Positions 10,641 to 24,100 of a DNA stretch of 64,000 nucleotides are shown here, piece after piece. The notes below the pieces were generated by a model. It saw only the letters and a list, made by a program, of their open reading frames with translations. It searched no databases and was not told the origin of the DNA. This stretch comes from Symsagittifera roscoffensis (lineage: Eukaryota > Xenacoelomorpha > Acoela > Convolutidae). The stretch spans positions 22,924,509-22,988,508 of the forward strand of contig NC_087064.1 of assembly GCF_963678635.1 (NCBI RefSeq). The letters are read 5' to 3'. Each line of letters opens with the position of its first letter. Positions within the stretch are counted from its first letter, which is position 1. Both the position numbers and the translations under genes were made by a program.

Positions 10641-10699
10641 ACATTTCTTTGTATCCGAAAATCTTAAGTCCAAAAAACTTATCTGTACTATCTGCTTTT

Positions 10700-11780
10700 C
10701 TTCTGATGACAAGTGTGCATTGTCCACCGTAGCGTTTTGCGATTTTAAAATTGCTCTTGATGCTGCGGTCTTTTCATGATACTAAAGATTCCGGTAACTT
10801 GAGTCTGACTTCTCAAATCGGTGTAATGATAAATTTTGCACGCATGGTATGTGTAAATAGCTTTAATTCGTTGTTCAGTACCTGCAGTAGAATTTTTTCC
10901 TGGGCTCATTTTTATCAGAGAATGAGCTGCAAGAAGTCCGATTCTTTTTCGTATTAATGTATGCCTTCAACTAACCTCCAAGGCTAGTTGAAGGCTAATT
11001 TTCAAGGTTAACCTTCGTGTGATCAAAACTACTTAGAGAAGTTTAGACTAATGAGCACTTCAATGGATTGGAAGACTTTCTCGAACAGCACACTTGTCAC
11101 AAGCATGAACACACGATTTATAAAAAAAAAACTGAATTTGAGTGAAAAATAATGACTCAGATAAAAATTATCAGTTTTCGACTTGTTCTACTCAAGAAAC
11201 TACGGACATTACAATTTTTGAAGTTGTAGTCTGCAATAACTTTGAAGAAATTGAGAAAAATTTAGAGTGCGCAACCTTTCTCCATGTGATTGAAGATAAC
11301 AACGCCGTTTGTTCTTCAGCGGGAAATTTTATTAGTTTTTTTAACGGGTTGGTTTTCTTGTAGTTTGAAATCACATTTGTCTGATCAAAAATGTAACCCG
11401 CAGTTCAAAAGAAAATCGCAGCATGATTTTTCAGGTTTAATTGAATAACGCTCAACACCTTGAAAAACCTTAACAACTATGTGATAATCAAAAGAAACAT
11501 GTTTAACCAGGATGCGAACACAGTCCAAAATTTTCAATTTTTTTTTGAGCTGTACTTATTTGTGTTATTTTACCTCATGAGCTTCGAGTTTACATTTTTA
11601 AAATTTCCTCGATTTTGAATCTATCCAGGAACTTGTTTCCCGGCCTCAAGACTAGCAGCAGGGGGCTTTCTCCAGATCCATTTGTTCCTTCTAAGACTTA
11701 CAGTTCACAAATCAAAAGTTTCAAGTATCTGAAGCAATTCGAAATTGTGTAGCTTTTCCCCAGTAACTCAAAACAGCTAA
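10700..11780. other. No gene seen
   Basis: AT-rich sequence without convincing coding. It lies on the upstream side of the RT remnant (on the minus strand), so it may hold unrecognisable protease/gag debris of the Gypsy element. Confidence 0.3.
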
Positions 11781-12244
11781 TAGTAGAGGTAACTTCCCAA
11801 ATGGTATAATTCCCAAATGGCATAAAAATGGAAACTTTTCCCAAATGGCATAAATTTCAAGTTTTCATTGTTATTTAAACGTTTTATATCAATTTCTATT
11901 TCTATCATTTTGTCAGGAACGAAAGCATGTGAACAGGATTTGGAATTAATTGCTTCCAAACAAATTTAAGCAACAGATTTGTCGAAAAAAAATGACCACA
12001 AGAAGCTTATTAATAATCGCAAGCTTATGCTTCTTGCTTTTGATAAAAAGTTCTACAAGTTTTTCACGATAAAATGTCAATCAACAATTGAATTGACAAT
12101 TTGACTAATTTTCTCACATTGTTCAAGAAAAAACTGTTCTCGATTTTTCCAAAGCAACTGTTGCATGAAATTTATGCCATTTGGGAAATTTTTCATTTTT
12201 ATGCCATTTGGGAATTATGCCATTTGAGACGTAATCATAGTAGA
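11780..12244. mobile_element. hAT-like MITE with 8-bp target-site duplication
   Basis: A 449-bp non-coding element (11,788-12,236) has long imperfect terminal inverted repeats: the first about 66 bases match the reverse complement of the last about 66, with small differences. The arms contain repeats of the motif CCCAAATGGCATAA. The flanks are the direct repeat ATAGTAGA at 11,780-11,787 and 12,237-12,244, an 8-bp duplication as made by hAT-superfamily transposases. No transposase is encoded. The outermost bases of the two arms match less well, so the exact ends are uncertain by a few bases. Confidence 0.75.
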
Positions 12245-14720
12245 CATATGTTCTCATTTGCATTTAAATGCATTTGTGAATTTTCTGATAGACCTATTGA
12301 CCTATTAAGCTATAAAAAAATTTCTTGAAAAGCTAAGTTTGTTGTTGATTACCAAAGTGCCCAAAAAAGTGTTAATTCTTATTGAACTTTCTTCAGTTGT
12401 TATTTTAGCAGTCGGTGTTTTGATCTCAAGATTTTCGGTAGTTTCTCTTCAAATCTCTCACCAGATTTTACTTTGTATGAAAAACTATTGTAATAAACAA
12501 ATAATCGATCACTTTGTTATTCTTTGCTTTTCCTAGTTTTGCTTTAATAGAGAGTAATCAATTCCAAACAACACCAATTTCATTAGAATACTCTTTTAAA
12601 AGCATATGGAGTAACTGCAAATAAGTTTTTCACCAAAATGAATACTTGACAAATTTAATAAATTGTCTGACACGCACTTACCTCTATTTTCTGTTTTGCT
12701 TTTTTTATTTTTCAATGAAATTACTCTCGATCATGATTACAAAAATTGTGAATAAAAATGGCAATCGTTTTGACATAAAAACTTCAAACACAGGTGATGA
12801 AAATTAAGAAATAATCAGGGAAGTTTGAAATGATTGAGATTTTCATAAAATGAAAAAGTTACTGAAACACTAAAGTTATCTTGACGTTCAACCTCGACTT
12901 GGCGCTGTTCAATAAATATTAGTTTCTACAAACATGAAAATAGATCTTCTGAAAAAAATACTGACGTTGAGAAAATTGCACACAAATTCCTTCGTCAGTT
13001 CAGTCACCGTGAAGCTACTTTTCGAGTTTCTGACAAACAAAAAAAATTATGTATGATCCAGTGCGTGAGTACAGTTCCCGTGAAACTAAATTGTCTTTAG
13101 TCGATACGAGAAAGCAAACGAATCAATCATATGTGAAAAAAAGATTAGTTTAGTAAAATTAATAACTGATTTTCTTGCTATTGCTTTACATCTCCATTTA
13201 GTTAAATTTTTCAACTGGACCATTTACTGCTTTACAAAACTGCTTCTACAGAGAAATTGAACCCACAGATCCAAACAAATTAATGCTTACAATCCATCGT
13301 TCCTTGGTTCGATCACATTTTTTATCCGCGTGTCAAGCTATTTTCTGATTTTAGCTGTCCGTCAAGTCAAGGAGTGTGAGTGATTTATGCTTTCTACCTC
13401 CATTCTCAACACTGTTTCAAAACAAGGTTTTTTGACGATAATTTATTCATAAAAATCTTTGAACTAAATCAAATTAATTATTCAATTCGATAAAACTTTT
13501 GATTTACAGCCCGGTTTGACTCAAAAAAGGAATCCGGAAAAAACTCCTCAGTGCGATGTAAAACGCAGGTTGTACTTGAATGACAGGTGGTTTTTGCTTT
13601 TAAGAAAAGTGTTTTTCACAAATTCAAGAAAATGCAACGTTTTTTGAAACTATTTTTTTTTCATTATATTTGATTAAAAATTTTGATGAGTTTTGTAATT
13701 TCTTGGAGTACACTGTCAATGGGAAGTGACAATTGGAGTGGTTATTGGAAAAGCAGAAAAAAAGTGCAAGCGATATGTCGAGATTTCAATATTTCAACAT
13801 TTCATTTGGCATTCCTGTGGTCGGCATACATGTTCCAGATCGACATACATGTTCAAGGAGTTAGCATCACTATCAAAAACACGATAGTTAAGACAAGCAA
13901 TCTTGACGGATATTTGAAACAGTTGCTGAGGCAAATGGAAAATGTTTACTGGTTGGCGATGTGTCTTAGCTAGCTACACTTTTGACAAAGTTGTTCTTTC
14001 AGCTGACTATAAAATATAGTGCATGAAATTCGATTTTGTCTTTCATAATTGCCTCTTGTTCATTCAGTGTAATCGCAAGTAAAAACTCTTTCAACGACTT
14101 TACTGATTTTGGAGTATACAATCGCAGACACGGAGACAACGATGGTGACAAGGTTGTTATTGCTCAACAATTAATACTTAATACACTCTGGCAACATTGC
14201 GTACGAATACAAATGAATAACAAAACAAAATTTGATAGTACTCTGTTTGGCAATCAAACAGCTGCAACAAAAAGTAACTCTGAGTAAATGATAAAATTAA
14301 ATCCAGTATATTGAAATCAGAGAACAGAATTTCTCGTGAAAAACTAAGAATCGTTGTTTTTTTGAATTGAAACAATGCCAAACAGCGAATAATTGCGTTC
14401 AAACACTACTTTCATGGAAGAATTTTCCGACCCTTAACAAAGTGCGCTATTGAAAAGGAAAAAAATTCATTGCACTTGGTTTTGACAACATCAGCTATCA
14501 GCCAATATATCACAACCGACACGAACTAAATTTTCCGTAAACAAGGTCAAAAATTGATGTGGCACAGATTAATCACTTGATGATTATTTCAGCTTTCTAC
14601 TGCATGCATGCTGCGATTGATATAAAAAATTTGATGACAGAACAATTGCTTCCTTTGAAGTGGAACAGAACGGCACAGAAAGTGTTTGTTCGAATAGTAA
14701 AATAGACTGTGCGTTCAGTA
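12245..14720. other. No gene seen
   Basis: AT-rich, stop-rich sequence on both strands; the few open stretches under 100 codons show no coding features. No clear repeat boundary was found. Confidence 0.4.
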
Positions 14721-14721
14721 A

Positions 14722-15354
14722 AAACGATGATAATCTCAAAACGGCAAGGAAAGGTGCAAACAGAAACAACAGCAGTCCTTTAGATTAATGCAAAAATAAA
14801 CTTCAAACAGAAAAAAAACTTTGAAGGTGTCCTTTTAGTCTAGTTGATGACCAGATTAAAACATGAACAAATTCTATGACTTATTTCTCGTGCTAGCGTC
14901 TGGTGTTTAAATATGCAATTTCTATGAAACCGTTGAATTTATAACCAAAGCTTATCATCGACCAAAAACTATGCTGGGAAAAACATATTTTGGCAACATC
15001 TTTCATTTCCAGCCATTCGAAGTTTAACATGGTGATAATCTCAAACGATGATAATCTCAAAACGGCAAGGAAAGGTGCAAACAGAAACAACAGCAGTCCT
15101 TTAGATTAATGCAAAAATAAACTTCAAACAGAAAAAAAACTTTGAAGGTGTCCTTTTAGTCTAGTTGATGACCAGATTAAAACATGAACAAATTCTATGA
15201 CTTATTTCTCGTGCTAGCGTCTGGTGTTTAAATATGCAATTTCTATGAAACCGTTGAATTTATAACCAAAGCTTATCATCGACCAAAAACTATGCTGGGA
15301 AAAACATATTTTGGCAACATCTTTCATTTCCAGCCATTCGAAGTTTAACATGGT
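14722..15354. repeat. Near-identical 321-bp tandem duplication
   Basis: Two head-to-tail copies, 14,722-15,042 and 15,043-15,354, are essentially identical as read by eye, joined by a repeated GATGATAATCTCAAA word. The near-identity suggests a recent duplication. No coding or terminal inverted repeat is seen. Confidence 0.85.
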
Positions 15355-16495
15355 CTAATGCCTAAGCGATGATTTCAATGGGATTTGAATTTGTGTGAAT
15401 TATGAAAATTTTTCTACTGAGCTGCAAATGGAACTCAATTTTATTACATTTTCAGCAATTTGTTTTTACTGTGATAAAAACTCGGCACTTGCTGAATGTA
15501 AAACGATTTGTTTTTATATTTGAATTCAACTGTCAGTATTTGTTCACAGCAACTTTTTTGCCCCAGTTAAAGTTTTTTATTTTTTTTTTTCAAATTATTA
15601 TTAGTAGACATGATTTTCTGTTTTGAAAATGAAGTAAAGTTTTCGAAGATCAAAATTTTACCGAATATCAAGCACTTTTAAGTTGGATTCTGCTTACAGA
15701 CATAATAAACAGGTTTTGGCATAGCTCAATGTTTCAATATAGATTGTTGTAAAATTTTGTGAGCAAAATATTTCGTTAATTATTTTCGAGAATTTTTTTC
15801 ATCGATAATTACTTTTTATTTTTTTTTCAAGTTGCTTAAATCTCACTCAATTAACGGGGCTTAATTGAAAACTGGGAAAAGGAAAAAAATCAGTTATCAA
15901 GTATTTGTGAATGAAATTTCTTTAATATTCTAGAACAACGAATGACCTATTTGAGACAATCTCGAACAAATCAATACATTTATAAACTGCTCTATTCCGC
16001 GCCTTGCAGCACTCCAAGCGAGAGAGCTATCCAAACACTTACTACTCAAAGGAGCAATTTTTTGATCAGTAAAGGACCAGCCCCTTCATCGCTAAATACG
16101 CTCATTACCTTCAGATTGCTTTTCGAATCTATGTTCACTTCGAAGCGAGTGATACTAAAATGAATATTTGAATACCTAATTGAAAATGAATATTTGAGCA
16201 CGCAGAGAGATTCATCCTCCTTAAAATAGATTTTTCGAGGGCTGCCCTTACTCTTATAAACGTTATAGCGCATTCCTTTCTCTTAATTGAGAAAATGTTA
16301 ATCTGGAAAAGGTGGATGCTCCATTTTGTTAACGTTTGTTAATCGCAAGCGTAATCATACGCTCAGGTTTTGTGCTCATTGTTAAGATCACAGTTTTGAA
16401 GTTAGCCGAAGTCACCCAAAACCAGCTATACAAGAAATTTTTTTGATATCAATGTTATGCTCCGCGGAATTTTGGAGAAAAAGAGAAGCTTATTT
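15355..16495. other. No gene seen
   Basis: AT-rich sequence without convincing coding. A slightly less AT-rich patch at 15,970-16,160 has a short open stretch that I cannot assign. Confidence 0.3.
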
Positions 16496-16499
16496 TGGT

Positions 16500-17365
16500 T
16501 ACAAATAGGGATATTTGTTCCCACCATCTGAAAAATGTGAAGAAACTTTGTATTTGGGTGTGTTTTTTAGTCGTTATACGAACATTAAAAATTTTCAAAC
16601 AAGTTTTTTTCATTAAATTTTTTTGATTTTTGGTCTAATTTTGAGCTAATGAGGTGAACGTACAGGCTTACAGAAGCCTATTAAGCATAAAACAAGTCAT
16701 GAAATTGTAGTTAGTTTCCATCAAGTTAGTTTTTGATTTTTTTTTGTGCCATTTTGCCTTTTGGGAATCATGAAACACAAAAATTGAAAAAATTTTTTGC
16801 AAAAAACAAAAGATTTTTTAAAATTAATTTAACGATTTTTTTTGCGCCATTTTTCTACAGAAACTCTCTTCCAATTGGCCTATTAGAATAACAATGTCGC
16901 AGTTGCCTACTCTGTATTTTTTCGTTCAGATTTTTTTTACAAAGAGCAAACACTAGCGAATATACGACAAAAACAAACAACTCTATAAAATGCAAAAAAA
17001 GTAGAAATAAGCCTCGTATTAGCAAATTCATCAGCTGAGATTTGTTACTGCGACCTACAGATTAAGTTTTACAGCCTAGCCACTCAGCCACTGAAGCTTA
17101 ACTTGTAATAGACAAACTCTAGTCACAAGTAAAGTAGAGAACAGATGCTATGCAATTTCCAATGCATGTGAACACTTTTAATAAACACTTTTATTTGCGA
17201 GTTAGGTTAGAAAAAAAAGGTTTGTAACTAAACACTTAGCTGACGCTAGTGTAATCACACCACACAGAAAAAACGATCATAGTTCGGAAAAAATGTAATG
17301 TTAGGACTATAGAAACATTCTGTGCTACGTGCACAGTGACTGGCTATCCTTGTCTTTATATACTT
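16500..17365. repeat. Interspersed repeat G (ends TTGTTCC-CACC / GGCTATCCTTG), with nested repeat S
   Basis: The left end resembles the GTTCCGACCA word, and the right end is the reverse complement of the CAAGGATAGCC word, found at other copies near 25,237-25,280, 50,572, 54,985-55,298, 55,645, 56,212 and 59,990. The central part (16,620-16,690) matches an inverted copy at 25,520-25,580. A tRNA-like repeat S copy (about 16,925-17,258) sits inside. Coordinates are approximate. Confidence 0.5.
16925..17258 (-). repeat. Interspersed repeat S, tRNA-like module
   Basis: This member of the S family has an A-box-like word TGGCTGAGTGGCTAGGC read on the minus strand near 17,082-17,099, with a degraded B-box region near 17,045-17,062. 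It has the family's left-end CAAACACTAGCGA word and right-end word GACGCTAGTGTAA. Confidence 0.55.
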
Positions 17366-17906
17366 TCAAAACAAAGTTTTTTTTACCTATGATTTCAGGA
17401 TAGAGGAAAAACAGATTTCAAATAATTTTTAATTTGACATTGAATATGAACTATAAGACACCTTTAACAGCTATTGCAACTTTAGAACAGCCATAGTTTT
17501 CACAACAAGTTTTTTTTTCACTTCGAGCAAATCGCAGTCGCGGTTGAAAATTATACAACTAGCTTTTTCAAATACTTATTAAACAAGGCAAGGCTATCGC
17601 TTTTTATGCATCATCCAGAATTGGACTTAATCTCAATCATCTGAAGTTGAGAAAAACACTGTTTTTCATACACAATTTAAATATATCAAAATTTTTATGG
17701 TTCTAACAACAAAATTTAAATTACTGCGAAATTGAAACTTACGCAATAAAGATTAAAATTGTCTTTCTATAGCGTTTTACGAAGAGCAACAGACCGTTGC
17801 ATGGGTGTTAATGAACTCAGAAGCAGAAAAACCGTCATTTTTAAAGCTGATTCAATTTAGTTCTTTTCAAATTTCACGGTTTTTCAGGGCTGGTCTTCAA
17901 AAACAT

Positions 17907-17912
17907 TTATTT
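17907..17912 (-). promoter_or_regulatory. Candidate polyadenylation signal of the NEDD4-like gene
   Basis: AATAAA on the minus strand lies about 165 bases past the stop codon at 18,077. It is a plausible signal in an AT-rich background, where chance occurrence is also likely. Confidence 0.35.
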
Positions 17913-18076
17913 CAAAAGTCAACCTGCAAAAACACTACCTTAAAATCATCCTGCAAAAAATATGTTCGACAACAGAAAATGACTCGTTATTCAATTAAAT
18001 CTAAGTCTAAGTCTAATTGGAAGATATAAACAACAGTATTTTTTAAACATAGAATATTTTTCTAGTCTGAGCTGTG

Positions 18077-18176
18077 TTAGGAAATTGCGAATTCGGATGA
18101 ATGATTGATTGCCATTGTCAGTTTGCTCTTCATTTCACTGTAGCTGCGGTAGCGCGGTAGATCCAGAAGGTTGAAA
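18077..18176 (-). CDS. NEDD4: NEDD4-like last exon: HECT C-lobe end and stop
   Basis: One base completes the catalytic cysteine codon (TG|T) begun in the previous exon; 32 codons follow, starting [15 protein letters not shown] and ending EFAIS, then TAA. The usual motif is CFNR-(L/I)-D-(L/I)-PPY, so Arg is Leu and the second Pro is Arg here. The phenylalanine four residues from the C terminus, important for activity in this family, is present. The acceptor is TTTTTTCAG. Confidence 0.88.
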
Positions 18177-21100
18177 CTGAAAAAACAAAACATTTAATCT
18201 TATGGAAAATGAACTAGCAGTTTGCCCAAAAACTGTTACATAAATGAAAAAAAAAAACTGATCTCTAGAGATTTATAAGATGTAACACAGACATTTAAAA
18301 ACCCATTACTCTCTTAAAGAGCCTTGAATACAAACACTACGACAGTTTTGTAAGCCATTAGAACGCTTAGTTTTGGAGCGTTTTTCGTTTTCCCATCGTC
18401 TGCTGTTTTCTGTGTTTCCAACCTTTGTCCACATTGTCATCAAAATTGGCATTTGGCCGCATTACGCGTTTAGAGCACATTTTTTCAGCATCAAAAAATT
18501 CGAAAGATGTATGGTTACACTGTAAATATGATGTTAATGTAGAGAAAAGAGCATATTGCGGGGTACAGTTAGAAGAACTCTTTTCTATGTTTAGGCGCGG
18601 ATAAGGAATCAACTTTCGAAGAACATGAAAAAAACATTTTTTAATGTGAAGTTTTTCGTTTTTACGGTCTGATTGACTTCCCTGACAAAAACTAGCTTTC
18701 TCTCTGCAGGGTTTAGATGAACTTACACAATTGAAACCTGAATTTCTCATGAGGTAATTGGGCTCAAGTACTGAAAACTACACTTTCTTAACTTTCATGA
18801 GAAACTCAAAATTCAATTGACAAATTTATCAGAAACACCCTGCAGAAAGAAAACATTTCTTTAACATTGATGTGGTGCAATATACTCTGCTGCAGTCAGA
18901 CAATTTTATCCCAAAGAGGGTTATTTCTGCTCCGATTTGTCAATCAAAAAGTATGCTCAAACTACGCGGTTGATTGTTCAGCAGACCAATAAAGACCTCC
19001 TATGCAGCGCAACAAAGCTTAAGACAAGTTTAAATGCGCCAAGTTTAAAGGAAGGTTTTAAAAAAAACTTTTCAATTGAGGCCCTATTCATAATGAAAAA
19101 CACAAAACCATGACAATTTATTTCTCCTTTTAAACGACGTAAAAAGACGTACATAAGTCAAAGTAGCATAAACTAAACCCACTTAAGTGAGGAAATAGGT
19201 ATGTTATCACAACTACGAGAAATTAAAAATTAGAAAAAAGTACATCAATTATTGTTAAAATTGCTTAAATGAGCTTTGATTAAATATACGGTATTAAAAT
19301 GATTTAAATTGATTATTGATTATAAAAAGTGGTTAAATCGAGTTTGATATGATCCAGAAACGTATGAACAGAAGATGACAACAAGATTCCATCACTCTAC
19401 GGCATTTCTTGTTCTTATCAGGCCAGCTGCAGCTTCTTTTGAACGGTTCTACGAAGTTAATACGAAAAATGGCTTTCGGTTGTTATGATCTATTGCCTAC
19501 CCTTTGATGTAGCTTTTTAGGAAATAAGAGGCAACCTCCTCCAGACCTAAATAAGCTCATCTAGCTCAAACCGATCAGCAACTTTCAAGCTGTTCGATTA
19601 CTTGATCAAAATTTAGGACAAGTATAATTGCGCCAAATTTTAGGAAAGGTTTTTAAAAAAATTATTTAATTTAGGCCCTATTCCTAATGAAGAACACGAA
19701 ACCATGACATCTACTTCTCCTTTTAAACGACGTAAAAAGACGTACATAGGTCAAAGTAGCAAAAACTAAATCCACATAAGTGAACAAAAACAAGAAAACC
19801 AAATATGTTTGTTATCACAACAAACAATTTAAAAAATAGGAAGAAGTATATCAGTTATTGTTTAAAATTGCTGAAATGAAAAGAAAAAGGCTTTGATTAA
19901 AAAAAAACTGTTTTAAAAATGATTAAATAGATTATTGATTATCAAAATTGGTTGGATCGAGTTTGATATGGTCCAGAAACGTATGAATAGAAGGATGACT
20001 TCCTTGAAATAGGGCAGGGACAACAAGATTCCATCCCTCTAAGACATTTCTTATTCTTACCAGGCCAGCTGCAGCATCTTTTGAGCAATTCCATGAAGTT
20101 ATTACGAATAATGGCTTTCGGTTGTTATGACCTATTGCTTACCCTTTGAGGTAGCTTTTTGGTACTTAAGACCTTTTGCCTACCCTTTGATGTAACTATT
20201 AGTGAAAACCTCATCCAGATCTTCACTAATAGTCTCATCTAGCTCGAACCGATCAGCAACTTTCACAAGCTCTTCGATTACTTGATCAATTGCAACGGTA
20301 ACCATGTCATTTGGTACCGAATTTATTGCAGGAATGAGTCGTAGAGCATATTGCGGGGTACAGTTAGAAGAACTCTTTTCTATGTTTAGGCGCGGATAAG
20401 GAATCATCTTTCGAAGAACATGAAAAAAAAAAACATTTTTTAATGTGAAGTTTTCCGTTTTTACGGTCTGATTGACTTCCCTGACAAAAAATAGCTTTCT
20501 CTCTGCAGGGTTTAGACTTACACAATTGAAACCTGAATTTCTCATGAGGTAATTGAGCTCAAGTACTGAAAATTACACTTTCTTAACTTTCATGAGAAAC
20601 TCAAATTTCAATTGACAAATTTATCAGAAACACCCTGCAGAAAGAAAACATTTCTTTAACATTGATGTGGTGCAATATACTCTGCTGCAGTCAGACAATT
20701 TTATCCCACAGAGGGTTATTTCTGCTCCGATTTGTCAATCAAAAAGTGTGCTCAAACTACGCGGTTGATTGTTCAGCAGACCAATAAAGACCTCCTATGC
20801 AGCGCAACAAAGCTTAAGACAAGTTTAAATGCGCCAACTTTAAAGGAAGGTTTTAAAAAAAAAACTTTTCAATTGAGGCCCTATTCCTAATGAAAAACAC
20901 AAAACTATGACAATCTATTTCTCCTTTTAAACGACGTAAAAAGACGTACATAAGTCAAAGTAGCATAAACTAAACCCACTTAAGTGAGCAAATAGGTATG
21001 TTATCACAACTACGAGAAATTAAAAATTAGAAAAAAGTACATCAATTATTCTTAAAATTGCTTAAATGAGCTTTGATTAAATATACGGTATTAAAAAGAT

Positions 21101-24100
21101 TTAAATTGATTATTGATTATAAAAAGTGGTTAAATCGAGTTTGATATGATCCAGAAACGTATGAACAGAAGGATGGCTTCCTTAAAATAGGGCAATGACA
21201 ACAAGATTCCATCACTCTACGGCATTTTTTGTTCTTATCAGGCCAGATGCAGCTTCTTTTGAGCAATTCCATGAAGTTAATACGAAAAATGGCTTTCGGT
21301 TGTTATGATCTATTGCCTACCCTTTGATGTAGCTTTTTAGGAAATAAGAGGCAACCTCCTCCAGACCTAAATAGTCTCATCTAGCTCAAACCGATCAGCA
21401 ACTTTCAAGCTCTTGGATTACTTGATCAAAATTTAGGACAAGTATAATTGCGCCAAATTTTAGGAAAGGTTTTTAAAAAAATTATTTAATTTAGGCCCTA
21501 TTCCTAATGAAGAACACGAAACCATGACATCTACTTCTCCTTTTAAACGACGTAAAAAGACGTACATAGGTCAAAGTAGCAAAAACTAAACCCACATAAG
21601 TGAACAAAAACAAGAAAACCAAATATGTTTGTTATCACAACAAACAATTTAAAAAATAGGAAGAAGTATATCAGTTATTGTTTAAAATTGCTGAAATGAA
21701 AAGAAAAAGGCTTTGATTTAAAAAAACTGTATTAAAAATGATTAAATAGATTATTGATTATCAAAATTGGTTGGATCGAGTTTGATATGGTCCAGAAACG
21801 TATGAATAGAAGGATGACTTCCTTGAAATAGGGCAGGGACAACAAGATTCCATCCCTCTAAGACATTTCTTGTTCTTACCAGGCCAGCTGCAGCTTCTTT
21901 TGAGCAATTCCATGAAGTTATTACGAATAATGGCTTTCGGTTGTTATGACCTATTGCTTACCCTTTGATGTAGCTTTTTGGTACTTATGACCTTTTGCCT
22001 ACCCTTTGATGTAACTATTAGTGAAAACCTCATCCAGATCTTCACTAATAGTCTCATCTAGCTCGAACTGATCAGCAACTTTCACAAGCTCTTCGATTAC
22101 TTGATCAATTGCAACGGTAACCATGTCATTTGGTACCGAATTTATTGCAGGAATGAGTCGTAGGGCCTCAATTTAATTGAGCTCATGGTTCCTTTAATAA
22201 AAATCGTTTCAAATCGACTTCGATTAAAGGCTTGAGTTAGATGAAATTAGCATCCTTTAATATGTGCCCCGGGTTAAAGAGAAGAGAACGCGTTGAGAGC
22301 AGCACGCTGAAAGCCGAGGAGATTACGGTTGGGCTTGGCATTTTGCTGTGAAAATCGTTGAGAAACTTATTTTAGCTATGCTCTCGTTTATTTGAAAGCA
22401 AAACATAGATGCACGGGGGTAAAATCCCGCCAATTGTATAAGCTTTGTAAATAATTGATAAAATTTCCATAGGCATGTTTTATAGGTGCAATTTTACAAA
22501 ACCATGATTTTCTGTTTAACTTTTGAGCATTCAAGTTGTCGCGATCACCGAAAAAATTACTCCTTCGGCATCCTCGATACCGATGTCGATAAGGCAGAAG
22601 CTCTCATCTTTATACTGTTTTTTAACAAATTAGAGCCCTGTTTATTGCAGATCGAGAGGTTAAAGCTAAATCCACTGCTTTTTCGTCCTCCATGGATTGC
22701 AGGAAGATTGCAATTATACTACTGTTAACCGGCACTTGGTGGATTTTGGTACCTTGTTTCATCTTCTGAACAAGAATTCTTGCGTCCGATCGACCAGGGA
22801 AATTGCGCTGATTTCCCCAGAAATCCCCAGAAACTGCGCTCACTTCGTTTTTGTTTGAAATTTTGACACAGGCGAAGTTGAATTTCACATACACGAGCAA
22901 AAACATGATTGTTAACGCTTCAGGGGAAAAGCGAACGAGTAAAACTTTGAGTCTACAAAAATTTTTAAGTGACGCAAGCCAATTATGGGTCTTTATATTT
23001 GCTAAGTGACGCAAGCCACTTAAGACGCATTAGCAGTAGCAGCCAATTTGAAAAGGAAGAAAATTAAAAATTATCATGACTCAATTTATAGAGCGGACGC
23101 ATTTTAAATAGTATACGAAAAAAATCATTAAAAGCATCTGACCCTGCCCATGTTCGAACCCTCTTATTTTGTTGCGAGTTTCCTTCCCTACCTCTACGCT
23201 ACAGATCCATGATATTTTAAAGCTAAATGGCTACTGGTTATATAGTCTGTGTTAATATCCTTAGCATTGGCTGTACTTAATAGCTGGTTATTGATCAAGA
23301 TGAACACTTTCAAAATTAACACATTTTGTCGCAATAATATTTGCGTCGGAACTATATTTGCGACTTAGGTTGGAAAGAAGAGTTCATTCTATTACACAAG
23401 CGTTGCTTGTGTAAATAATAAAACACACCTAATGAAACAATTTTGCTTTCATTCTATCCTTAATTGTGAAAATTGCGGATTAAACCTAGTTAATTGTGAT
23501 AAATTACAATCCTTAAGCAAAGCGCTAATTTGCATCTTCACAAAAATTAGCATTAATTTGTGAGCCAATTGAGTTTTAACAGCTGGCCTCATATAAATTA
23601 ACACCTACAGATTGAAAATTAGTGCATCAAATGAAAGAAACTAATTGCAACACAATTGAGCTTAAGATAAATTAGCATAGGGCAAGTTAGAAAAAAGGGA
23701 AAAATGGCATAGGCCAAGTTGGAACATAGGTTAAAATGGTATGAGGCAATTTGGTAGAGGATAAGATGGAATTGGGAAATATGTCCGGAAAAAAGAATTC
23801 CGCCGGCAAACGCAGGAAAAAAACGACGAGAAAAAGCTTTAAAAAAGATGAAAAATAGGCAACAAAATAAAAAGAAATGAGTTTTGAAAAATGAATGATA
23901 GGATTCGGCCTTCAGTCCTCGGACACCCAAGTACTACAGTCGACTGCCGTACAGAATTGTGACACTGGAGCTTACAGAACCCAAACAGTAGTCACTAATA
24001 AATTGGAGAAGACATGCTAATTGACTGCCACTACTGTGAAACAGAAAGACTATCAATATGAGCACTTTGATTTGGGTTGAAAAAAGTAGAGTTTGCAATA

